Part shown: piece by piece, positions 1 through 6,161 of the stretch
Layout of the letters: every line of letters begins with the position of its first letter
Numbering within the stretch: the stretch's first letter is position 1
Source: JBBDWJ01 sp040902925
GTDB taxonomy: Bacteria > Acidobacteriota > Terriglobia > Bryobacterales > UBA6623
Assembly: GCA_040902925.1 (NCBI GenBank)
Contig: JBBDWJ010000308.1
Location: 1-13,425 of the forward strand
DNA length: 13,425 bases
Direction: 5' to 3'
Position numbers and translations under genes: made by a program
Notes under the pieces: generated by a model
Told to the model about the DNA's origin: nothing
Database searches by the model: none
The model's input: the letters and a program-made list of their open reading frames with translations, nothing else

Positions 1-997
1 CGTCGCTGCGCGTGGTGGAAAAATCGAGCAGCCCGGCGCTGATGCGGCGCAGTCGATGCGCAACGCGCTGCAGGCGGTCGAGCCGTTGCTGCGCAGCCGC
101 GTCCGGCACGGTCTCGATCAGTTTTTCGATCGAGCCGCACAGTACCGCGAGCGGCGTATTCAGCTCGTGGGCGACGCTGGCGCTGAGCAGGCCGAGAGTG
201 GCGAGGCGGTCCTGCGCGGCCATATTGCGCCGGGCGGCTTCGAGCATGTCGTTTTTTCGCTGCAGGTCGCGGGCAAGCTCTTCGAGTTGGGCCAAGGCCT
301 TTCCCAGGCTCGCTTCCTGCTCGCGCAAGTTGGCCACGGTCTCATTGCGAGAACGCATGATGTCGCCGATCTCGTCGCCGAGGATCACTGTCCGGTCGAT
401 CAACTCGTGATCGCGGTCGCCCAGGCGCGCCGCGCGGTCCGCCGCCAGGGTGAGGCGAATCGGCCGGTAAACATAACGCGGCATGATGACCAGTTCCAGA
501 AGTCCCACCGCCAAGAGGTAAATCACGCCCAGAACCACGAACAGGTTGAGCTTGGCCTCGCGTAGCAACCCTTCGTAGTAGTCGCCGGGAATCGTGACGC
601 GCTGGTACAAGCCGCCGGCCGGATCCTTGCGGTAAAGGTCGGAGCCGGACGGCGCTTCCCAGACACCACTTGGATTCTCTTCCAGCCAGCGGACAGCAGC
701 CTCGGGAATTTCGAGTTCGGCAGCAACGCCTTGCTGCTCGCGAAAGATGTGCAGCTCGGGCTCCGGCAGCGCTTTTCCCGCGGCAAACATTTCCCGCACC
801 AGGGCAGTTTCGCGCGTTCGAGAGGCTTCGATTTGGTTTTCGATCAGGGGGATGAGGGACGTGTAAACCGAAGCCGCCAGCACGAGAAAGAACAGATTGT
901 GGAGGACGATCAGCTTGGGGCGGATGCGCAGATCGCCAAAGAGCCGCCACAGCGGGCGGCTCGTTTCAGAAGTCGAAGGTGGCGTTGGTTGAGCCAC
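1..997 (-). CDS. Membrane sensor histidine kinase, 3' end cut by window edge
   Basis: Two-component sensor kinase, presumably autophosphorylating on His and passing the phosphate to a response regulator outside the window. The 332 codons visible from a GTG start give a short basic N-terminus, TM1 about residues 28-51, an extracytoplasmic segment about 52-147, TM2 about 151-172, a HAMP-like stretch about 173-226, a coiled coil about 220-265, and a HisKA helix with H-box SVAHELNTPL in which H277 is the phosphoacceptor. The second HisKA helix runs to about residue 326. The ATP-binding HATPase domain is beyond the window. The GTG is chosen because AGAGGA lies about 7 bases upstream; the frame stays open further upstream but has no better start. 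It follows the Ser/Thr kinase gene by 119 bp in the same direction, so it may be co-transcribed. The small extracytoplasmic domain is not recognisable, so the signal is unknown. HELNTP is an H-box variant seen in NtrB/RegB-like kinases. Confidence 0.9.
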   Translation of the reverse strand, partial: MAQPTPPSTSETSRPLWRLFGDLRIRPKLIVLHNLFFLVLAASVYTSLIPLIENQIEASRTRETALVREMFAAGKALPEPELHIFREQQGVAAELEIPEAAVRWLEENPSGVWEAPSGSDLYRKDPAGGLYQRVTIPGDYYEGLLREAKLNLFVVLGVIYLLAVGLLELVIMPRYVYRPIRLTLAADRAARLGDRDHELIDRTVILGDEIGDIMRSRNETVANLREQEASLGKALAQLEELARDLQRKNDMLEAARRNMAAQDRLATLGLLSASVAHELNTPLAVLCGSIEKLIETVPDAAAQQRLDRLQRVAHRLRRISAGLLDFSTTRSD

Positions 998-1015
998 GCT
1001 GATTCCTCTGGATAA

Positions 1016-1031
1016 GTGCGCCAGGGCGCAC
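1016..1031 (-). promoter_or_regulatory. Perfect dyad just upstream of the histidine kinase start
   Basis: GTGCGCC and GGCGCAC form a perfect inverted repeat with a 2-base centre (or a 6-bp stem with a 4-base loop), ending 18 bases upstream of the histidine kinase GTG. There is no T-run after it on the minus strand, so it looks more like an operator or 5' leader hairpin than a terminator. The function is inferred only from position and symmetry. Confidence 0.35.
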
Positions 1032-1083
1032 CTACTCCGGGGGTAGCGTAACACAAACGAATTGCTCGCCCATTGGTTGTCTG

Positions 1084-1113
1084 AAGCGGCCCGAGGTTCG
1101 CGGCCGGCCGCTT
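1084..1113 (-). terminator. Terminator-like hairpin after the Ser/Thr kinase gene
   Basis: AAGCGGCC pairs perfectly with GGCCGCTT around a 14-base loop, 3 bases past the kinase stop codon. The right part also contains a 12-base palindrome, GCGGCCGGCCGC (1100-1111), which allows an alternative fold. No U-tract follows, so it may be a weak or Rho-assisted terminator, an mRNA 3' stabiliser, or an attenuator lowering histidine kinase expression relative to the upstream genes. Confidence 0.4.
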
Positions 1114-1116
1114 GCC

Positions 1117-3057
1117 CTACTCCCGAGGCGGATCCATCACGCAGCGGAATCCATAAGGCATCTGAATATCGGATGGCGTTGCTGCCCGGAAAAACAGCAT
1201 CAAGTCCAGGTCGTCCGAGGGCGTGTCGAAGGCCCCCCCTTTGATCACGAACCACGGGGCGCCTTGCGTCCAATCGACGCCAACCTTCTTCCAGTCTTCT
1301 ATCAGGCTCCTGACTTCCTGAGGCGAGGGTTGGTAAAGGCTGCCGGTCCACTCCCAAACGTTCCCGCTCATGTTCAGCAATCCGTAGGGGCTGGCCCCCT
1401 CGGGTGCACTGGTGACTGGTGCGATGTTCTCGTGGCCGTCCGCGGCTCCGGCGCTGTTGACATGTCGCGTCGGCAGCGTATTCCCCCACGGATAGATGCG
1501 GCCATCGACGCCGCGCGCGGCCTTTTCCCATTCCTGCTCGGTCGGCAGCCTCTTGCCCGCCCACTGCGCGAAAGCCTCCGCGTCTTGGAAAGAAACGTTG
1601 ATGACCGGATGGCCGGGTTTCGATTCGAAATACTGTGGATCGAAATAAGGCGGCAAAGGGTAAGTACGGTCAGTGGCGTCGCAGAATTGCTTGTACAAGG
1701 AATTGGGTACTTCGGTGACATCCATGTAGAAGTCACCCAATTTGAGCGCCTGCCGGGGATTGGGAGACTCAAACCCGGCCGGGCGTTCGATAGGAAGCGG
1801 AACATCGTTGGCCGCTCCAAAGATGAACTCGCCGGCGCGGATGAGGCGCATGGCGCCGGTTGGCGTTTCAACGATATCGGGCAGCGCGCTGGCGGGAGGT
1901 TCAGGCGGCGGCGCCGGCGGCGCGGGCTGCGTTCGCAGCGCAAAGTACAAGGTGACTCCGAGGGCAATCGCCAGCAGTCCCGCCAGACCGGCGAACCAGG
2001 GCAGCAGGCGTCGCCGCGGCGGCGCTGAATCCTGCCGCCAGGCCGGCGCTTCGGCCGCTTCGTTCGCCGCTTCGACGCTAGGGCGCGCTGTTGGCGGACG
2101 CGAACCGCCGGTGGCCGGGCGCAATGTAGGCGTGGGAAGCGTGCTTGCAGCCGCCCGCAGCTCATCCATGTTGTGCGTCGGCTGCGCGCGCAACGAAGGC
2201 GGCGCCTCGGCCACGCCGAGCGTCTTGAGATGCTCGAGCACCTTCTCCGCCGATTGATAGCGCTTGTCCGGATCTTTCTGCAACAGATGCAGAATGATGT
2301 GCGACAACGGCTGCGGCACGCCGGGGTCGACCTCATGCGGCACAGGGGGCGGCATCGCGACGTGAGCGTGCCAGATAGCTTCATTCGTCTCGCCGCCGAA
2401 AGGCCGCTTGCCGATGACCATCTCGTACATCATCACGCCCAGCGCGTAGAGATCGGCGCGGGCGTCGATCGACTGGCCGCTGATGTGCTCGGGCGCCATA
2501 TAGTACGGCGTGCCGACCTTGAAGCCCATCTGCGTCAGAGCGGTGGGCATGGATCCGATTTTGGCGATGCCGAAGTCGAGAACAACCAGCCGGCCCTGCA
2601 TGTCGAGCCGCACGTTGGCGGGCTTCAGGTCGCGGTGGATGACGCTTTTGGAATGCGCCCAGCGCAGCGCATCGGCGATCTGGCCTCCGGCGTAGATCGT
2701 CTCCGCCGGCGAGAGGCGCCCGGCCCGCTGCATATACGTCGACAGGTCCTCGCCCTCAACGTACTGCATGATCAGATAGTGCAGCCCCTCGTTCTCGCCG
2801 ATGTCGACGATCCGCACGACGTTGGGATGACCGTCGAGATTCGCCGCCGTGCGGGCCTCCTGCAAAAACTGATCGACGATGCCGCTGTCTTGCGCCAAGT
2901 GGTCGGCTAGCACTTTGACCGCGCAGAAGCCGCCGTGCAAGCGATGCCGCGCCAGATAGACGCCGGCCATGCCGCCGCCGCCGATCCACTGCATCACGTC
3001 GTATTTATCGCCGATGGCGGCGCCAAGCAGTTGTTGTGTTTGATCGCGGGTAGGCAT
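1117..3057 (-). CDS. Receptor-type Ser/Thr protein kinase with extracytoplasmic FGE-like (SUMF1-fold) domain
   Basis: A 646-residue Hanks-type kinase. Residues 18-280 form the kinase domain: glycine loop IGGGGMAGVY (25-34), ATP-anchoring K48 in CAVKVL, catalytic loop HRDLKPANV (141-149, D143 and N148), DFG at 161-163 and APE at 188-190. All catalytic residues are present, and it is an RD kinase with threonines at 172, 175 and 183 in the activation segment. A Pro/Ala-rich linker leads to one membrane helix at about 351-374. Residues 400-643 are a formylglycine-generating-enzyme/SUMF1-like domain (PVINVSF, GKRLPTEQEWEKAARG, YPWG, MSGNVWEWT, GFRC). The active-site cysteines of true aerobic FGE, which lie just before the GFRC block, are absent (FRAATPSD instead). 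The domain is therefore probably a ligand-binding sensor with the C-type-lectin-like fold rather than an enzyme. The gene starts 6 bp after the stop of the proline-rich membrane protein gene, so the two are surely co-expressed. GAGA about 5 bases upstream is a weak Shine-Dalgarno. Confidence 0.95.
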   Translation of the reverse strand: MPTRDQTQQLLGAAIGDKYDVMQWIGGGGMAGVYLARHRLHGGFCAVKVLADHLAQDSGIVDQFLQEARTAANLDGHPNVVRIVDIGENEGLHYLIMQYVEGEDLSTYMQRAGRLSPAETIYAGGQIADALRWAHSKSVIHRDLKPANVRLDMQGRLVVLDFGIAKIGSMPTALTQMGFKVGTPYYMAPEHISGQSIDARADLYALGVMMYEMVIGKRPFGGETNEAIWHAHVAMPPPVPHEVDPGVPQPLSHIILHLLQKDPDKRYQSAEKVLEHLKTLGVAEAPPSLRAQPTHNMDELRAAASTLPTPTLRPATGGSRPPTARPSVEAANEAAEAPAWRQDSAPPRRRLLPWFAGLAGLLAIALGVTLYFALRTQPAPPAPPPEPPASALPDIVETPTGAMRLIRAGEFIFGAANDVPLPIERPAGFESPNPRQALKLGDFYMDVTEVPNSLYKQFCDATDRTYPLPPYFDPQYFESKPGHPVINVSFQDAEAFAQWAGKRLPTEQEWEKAARGVDGRIYPWGNTLPTRHVNSAGAADGHENIAPVTSAPEGASPYGLLNMSGNVWEWTGSLYQPSPQEVRSLIEDWKKVGVDWTQGAPWFVIKGGAFDTPSDDLDLMLFFRAATPSDIQMPYGFRCVMDPPRE

Positions 3058-3063
3058 GAATTC

Positions 3064-5889
3064 TCAAGCGCGGCGGACGGCGAAGTAGACCGCGGCGCCG
3101 ACCGCGACCACCAGCAGAACACTGAGGATGATGATCAAGGCGAGAAAGGGCGTGCCGGAAGACTCCGCTGGCTGGCCCGCGGGTTGGTTTGCCGCGGGAA
3201 GCTGCCCGCTTGGCAGGCGCGCGCCCGACACGCTTGGCGTGGAGAGGTTCGGAGTCGAGACGCTGGGCGCCGAAACACTCGGAGCCGTGACCGACGGAGC
3301 GCTGAGCGAGCCGGCGGAAACTCCGGAGCTGGAGATCGTGGGCGCTGTCGCCGAGGGCGCCTGAACAGACGGCGCGGATACCGACGGGGCCCGCACCGAC
3401 GAACTCAATCCCGACGGCACGCCTACGCCGGTCGACTGCGCGGCGCCCTGCTGGGTCTCAGCCCCTGGCGTGGCTTCGGGCTTGTCGCTGCTCATAGAAA
3501 CAAATAGGGCTATCCCCAGCGCAATTACCAGCAGCGCACAGAACACCAGTGCCAGGATCAGGTAGAGCGAGCGGTCGGAGTCGCCGCCCGATTCGCGTTC
3601 GCGCTTCTGAGGCTGCGGCTGGGGAGGCGGCGGTTGAGCCGCAACCGGCGGCGGAGCCTGAAGCGGAGGGGCCGCCGGCGCTCCCGGAGGTGCGTAGGCC
3701 GGCGGCGCGCCGTAGGCCGGTGGCGCTGGATAACCAGGCGGCGCATACGCGGGCGGTGGCGCTGCCGGCGGGGCCTGAGTTGGGGGCGCAGCAGGTGCTT
3801 GTTGACGTGGCAAACCCGGTCCCTGGCCCATCATGCGCGTGTAGTCGCTGGGCCCCTGTGACGGCGGCGGAGCCGCGGGCGGTGGCGCGGCGGGTTTGCG
3901 CGAGATCTGGGTCGCGCTCTCGGCTTGCCGGCCCGGGTCCCCCCAACGCGCCGCGTCGGGCTGTTTTTGCCCCGGGGAGCGGCCGCCAAACAGTTTCGTG
4001 AACGCCCCACCCTGCTGTTCTGGCGGCTCGGGCGGCGGCTGGCGGACCGGATCAGGCCGGTTCGCGAACGGATCGCCGCTCGGCCCAGCAGCGAATGGGT
4101 CGCCACCGCTTGGCCCGCTGGCGAAGGGATCCTCTCCGCTCCGCCCGGCCGGGAACGAGGCGCTCCCCTTTGGCGGCGTTCCGCCGCCGCCGAACATTCG
4201 CGTAAAGTCGCCCGCCGGCCGCTCTCCTGGAGGCGGGGACTGGGGCTGGCCGCCCCAGGGATCCGAAGGAGCCGATTTTCCCGAGCCAAACATGCCCGTA
4301 AAGCCGCCCGAACCAGGCGCCGAAGGTGGAGCCGCCGGAGAAGGCTCAGGCTTCCTGGCAGGGCGGCTCCCTTCTCGAAATAGCTTGGTGAATTCGCCTG
4401 GCTGGTTGGTGCGGCCGGGGCCGTCTCCGCTTCCGGCCGGGCCGCTCGGGGCGTATTGCGGCGGCGCAGCCTGAGGGGGAGGCGCTGCTGGCGGTCCCCC
4501 AGGGTAAGGGCCCGATCCGGACCCCTGCCCGGCCTGGAACAGCCGCGTAAATTCACCGGCTTCCCGTTGCGGTGGCGGTGCTGTTGCAGGCGGTGCGGCA
4601 GGCGGCGGGGCCGGAGGAGGGGAATATCCCGATCCGCTCAGCTCGGTGGCAGAAGGGCGTTCCGTCCCGCCCGAAGGCGCTGCCGGAGGCAGAATGGGCG
4701 GTTCAGGCGGCCGGGACGCCGGTTTGCCGGCTTCTCCGCCCCCCTGGAACTGGCGCGTGAACTCCCCGGGTAGGTCTGCTCCCGGCCCCGGTTGGGCTGC
4801 TGGCGGCTCGGGCCGGCCCAGCGGAGGCGGCAGTGCGTCCGGCCATTCTCCCGGAGACGGTGGAGCGTCAGACCTGCCGAGCGGGGGCGGTGGGGCCAAA
4901 AGCGGATCCTGCTGAGCCGCTGGACCCGAGCGCGGGCCCGGCCGCGCAGCCATGGGGGCCTGCTCCGGAGGTGGTCCAGACAGTGGGGCTGGCCGCGACG
5001 GCGCGCCCTGGTGCGACACTTTCCGGAACTGCCGCATTTCTTCGCGGCGTTCCTCGGTGGAAAGACGCCGCATGGTGCCGGTTTCCGTAAAACTCACGTC
5101 CGGCGGACGCGGCGGTGGAGCTGGTTTCGGCGGATCAGGCCGCAACCGGAACATGGCGGTGAACTCGCGGGGCGGGCGGCCCGGCGGCGGCGCCGGCGGC
5201 GGCGCCGGCGTCGGCGCATCAGCCTTTGGCGGGGCTAGCGATGGATTCGGCGGAGCGGGCGCCGGATTCGGCGGTGGAGGCACGTACGGGTTCGCCGGCG
5301 CCGCCAGATCTCTCGGAGAAGGCCCGCTAGGGGGCGCGGGTTCGGGAGCGGCCGAGGAATCCATGGAACTGCCCGCGAACATTTTCGTGAACTGCCCGGG
5401 CGCGGCCGCCGAAGGTTTCGACCATTCAGGCTGTTCAGGCGGCTTCAGCTTGGCAGGCGGATCGGGGGCAGTACGAGGCGGGGCTGGGTTCGCCGCACCA
5501 GACCCGCCTTGAAACATCAGGGTGAACTCACTGGGCCCGCCAGTACCCCCGCCGCCAGCGGCAGGTTCGTGGCCGCCAGAATCCCGCGCCGAATCCGGCT
5601 GCGCCTCGATCCATTGCTTCAAATCGAGCAATTCCGGTTTGGCGGCTGTAACTACGAAAGGAGCGCCTTGATGGTGACCCTGTTCGACCAGGGTCGTGGC
5701 CGATCCGGCCGGAACGGCTGCGAGCAGGGCGCGCACCTGGGCGCTCAGCGATGCGGAGGAAGCCGTGGTGGTCCCAGGCAGCAGGTGAACATAATAGACT
5801 TCGCCGGTTGCCACCTCGTGCGCCTCGAAGGTGGCCACCTCGCCGGTACGCACCAAAGCGCCCAGCTTGTACTTGTCGTTGACGATCAT
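3064..5889 (-). CDS. Proline-rich two-TM membrane protein with kinase-N-lobe-like head and ten FTxMF motifs; candidate signalling scaffold
   Basis: A 941-residue protein of no family I recognise. Residues 1-97 read like the N-lobe of a Hanks kinase (strands 1-5 up to the hinge) but lack the glycine loop. The VAIK lysine is replaced by His (YYVHLL), and no catalytic lobe follows. Residues 98-770 are low-complexity Pro/Ala/Gly sequence with ten spaced hexapeptides of type EFTxMF (first at 121-126, last at 682-687), three DPFA units (587-608) and Tyr-Pro-rich runs (713-733). A basic KRER segment (762-765) precedes TM1 (about 775-798). Residues 799-913 are Ser/Ala/Pro-rich with eleven pentapeptides of type SAPSV. 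TM2 (about 914-937) ends at a short RRA tail. Predicted topology is a large cytosolic N-terminal region, a roughly 115-residue loop outside, and a cytosolic C-terminus. The gene lies directly upstream of an active Ser/Thr kinase (6-bp gap). The motif threonines could be phospho-acceptors or docking sites; this is inference. The ATG overlaps a dyad that contains the likely Shine-Dalgarno (GGGGAG). Confidence 0.85.
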   Translation of the reverse strand: MIVNDKYKLGALVRTGEVATFEAHEVATGEVYYVHLLPGTTTASSASLSAQVRALLAAVPAGSATTLVEQGHHQGAPFVVTAAKPELLDLKQWIEAQPDSARDSGGHEPAAGGGGTGGPSEFTLMFQGGSGAANPAPPRTAPDPPAKLKPPEQPEWSKPSAAAPGQFTKMFAGSSMDSSAAPEPAPPSGPSPRDLAAPANPYVPPPPNPAPAPPNPSLAPPKADAPTPAPPPAPPPGRPPREFTAMFRLRPDPPKPAPPPRPPDVSFTETGTMRRLSTEERREEMRQFRKVSHQGAPSRPAPLSGPPPEQAPMAARPGPRSGPAAQQDPLLAPPPPLGRSDAPPSPGEWPDALPPPLGRPEPPAAQPGPGADLPGEFTRQFQGGGEAGKPASRPPEPPILPPAAPSGGTERPSATELSGSGYSPPPAPPPAAPPATAPPPQREAGEFTRLFQAGQGSGSGPYPGGPPAAPPPQAAPPQYAPSGPAGSGDGPGRTNQPGEFTKLFREGSRPARKPEPSPAAPPSAPGSGGFTGMFGSGKSAPSDPWGGQPQSPPPGERPAGDFTRMFGGGGTPPKGSASFPAGRSGEDPFASGPSGGDPFAAGPSGDPFANRPDPVRQPPPEPPEQQGGAFTKLFGGRSPGQKQPDAARWGDPGRQAESATQISRKPAAPPPAAPPPSQGPSDYTRMMGQGPGLPRQQAPAAPPTQAPPAAPPPAYAPPGYPAPPAYGAPPAYAPPGAPAAPPLQAPPPVAAQPPPPQPQPQKRERESGGDSDRSLYLILALVFCALLVIALGIALFVSMSSDKPEATPGAETQQGAAQSTGVGVPSGLSSSVRAPSVSAPSVQAPSATAPTISSSGVSAGSLSAPSVTAPSVSAPSVSTPNLSTPSVSGARLPSGQLPAANQPAGQPAESSGTPFLALIIILSVLLVVAVGAAVYFAVRRA
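3226..3396 (-). repeat. Pentapeptide (Ser/Thr-Ala-Pro-Ser-Val) tandem array between two membrane helices
   Basis: Residues 832-888 of the proline-rich protein break into eleven near-contiguous five-residue units (RAPSV, SAPSV, QAPSA, TAPTI, SSSGV, SAGSL, SAPSV, TAPSV, SAPSV, STPNL, STPSV). The array lies in the predicted extracytoplasmic loop between TM1 and TM2. DNA copies are diverged at synonymous positions, so the array is not a recent slippage product. Confidence 0.8.
3829..5529 (-). repeat. Array of ten spaced [E/D/Q/G/A]-[F/Y]-T-x-[M/L/Q]-[F/M] protein motifs
   Basis: Copies start at residues 121 (EFTLMF), 166 (QFTKMF), 242 (EFTAMF), 376 (EFTRQF), 446 (EFTRLF), 499 (EFTKLF), 529 (GFTGMF), 561 (DFTRMF), 629 (AFTKLF) and 682 (DYTRMM) of the proline-rich protein. 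Most are preceded by Pro-Gly, Ala-Gly or Gly-Gly and followed by a Gly-rich stretch. Spacing is irregular, from 30 to 134 residues. The Thr is invariant, position +1 is usually Lys or Arg, and the aromatic residue before Thr is always Phe or Tyr. The intervening sequence is unrelated low-complexity Pro/Ala, which argues that the hexapeptide itself is selected rather than being passively copied DNA. Confidence 0.85.
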
Positions 5890-5903
5890 TGCTCCCCGGA
5901 GCA
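5890..5903 (-). promoter_or_regulatory. Dyad covering the Shine-Dalgarno of the proline-rich protein gene
   Basis: On the minus strand TGCTCC and GGAGCA are perfect inverted repeats around GG, directly abutting the ATG. The GGGGAG that would serve as ribosome binding site lies inside the right arm, so pairing would hide it. The stem is only 5-6 bp, so the effect on translation is uncertain. Confidence 0.35.
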
Positions 5904-5918
5904 GGTTCCCCCGAGTCT

Positions 5919-5947
5919 ATGATCGCATCCGATCCGGGAGCGATCAA
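5919..5947 (-). promoter_or_regulatory. Candidate sigma70-type promoter for the proline-rich protein/kinase operon
   Basis: On the minus strand TTGATC (-35-like, 5942-5947) is separated by exactly 17 bases from GATCAT (-10-like, 5919-5924). Each matches the consensus at four of six positions. It would give a leader of roughly 20-25 bases before the ATG at 5889. Acidobacterial promoter rules are poorly known, so this rests on spacing, position and the overlapping dyad. Confidence 0.35.
5921..5945 (-). promoter_or_regulatory. Operator-like inverted repeat inside the candidate promoter
   Basis: Arms GATCGC/GCGATC plus an inner TCC/GGA pair flank a 6-base centre, with a single unpaired base between the two stem segments. 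The dyad starts in the -35-like hexamer and ends in the -10-like hexamer, which is where a dimeric repressor would sit. Alternatively it could fold as RNA if transcription starts further upstream. Confidence 0.4.
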
Positions 5948-6061
5948 CCGTGAGTTCTCCTATGCTGGAGGCCGATAAGCTCCTACTTCGTTGCTTGAGG
6001 GGCGTTTGCAGCGCTGAGACAGGGCGGGATTGGGCCTCAGAGGGGCGCTTTTACGGCCCAC

Positions 6062-6098
6062 GGGGCGAGGTTCCGCCGCGAGGCGGCAAAATCGCCCC
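6062..6098. other. Nested inverted repeat in the rpmB / proline-rich gene spacer
   Basis: The outer arms GGGGCGA and TCGCCCC (7 bp) enclose an interior loop (GGTTCC versus AAAA) and an inner stem GCCGC/GCGGC with a 3-base GAG loop. On the minus strand it lies 64-100 bases past the rpmB stop and about 170 bases before the next ATG. There is no U-tract, so it may be a GC-type terminator, a structured leader for the downstream operon or a bidirectional insulating hairpin. The rest of the spacer 5948-6161 shows no supportable gene. Confidence 0.4.
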
Positions 6099-6110
6099 AA
6101 CCCAGCGGAT

Positions 6111-6159
6111 ATTAAAAGGAACGGGGAGCGGGCAAGCAGGGCGCGGAAGTGAGGCCCGC
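6111..6159 (-). terminator. Weak terminator candidate downstream of rpmB
   Basis: On the minus strand, shortly after the rpmB stop, GCGGGC pairs with GCCCGC over a 20-base loop. A T-rich stretch follows (TTCCTTTTAAT, 6111-6121) about 6 bases beyond the stem. The long loop makes this a poor intrinsic terminator. The nested dyad at 6062-6098 is an equally good candidate. Confidence 0.25.
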
Positions 6160-6161
6160 GA

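Noticed and set aside
342..950. 202-residue minus-strand ORF overlapping the histidine kinase
   Set aside because: It is same strand but a different frame from the one that encodes the TM segments, coiled coil and H-box. The product is Arg/Pro-rich with no domain.
1374..2384. 336-residue minus-strand ORF in another frame of the Ser/Thr kinase gene
   Set aside because: It is an Arg/Ser/Cys-rich translation lying within the frame that carries the complete kinase end and FGE domain. No motif was seen.
2173..2910. 245-residue plus-strand ORF inside the Ser/Thr kinase gene
   Set aside because: It is antisense to the conserved catalytic core of the kinase. The sequence is Arg/His-rich without family features, so it is a mirror-frame artefact.
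3831..4556. 241-residue minus-strand Arg-rich ORF within the proline-rich gene
   Set aside because: It is an alternative frame of a Pro/Ala/Gly low-complexity coding region. The FTxMF frame is supported by recurrent motifs and two membrane helices.
4066..5300. Possible recent tandem DNA duplication behind the Pro-rich repeats
   Set aside because: The hexapeptide copies differ at codon level and the sequence between them is unrelated. I see no long direct DNA repeat, so recent duplication is not supported.
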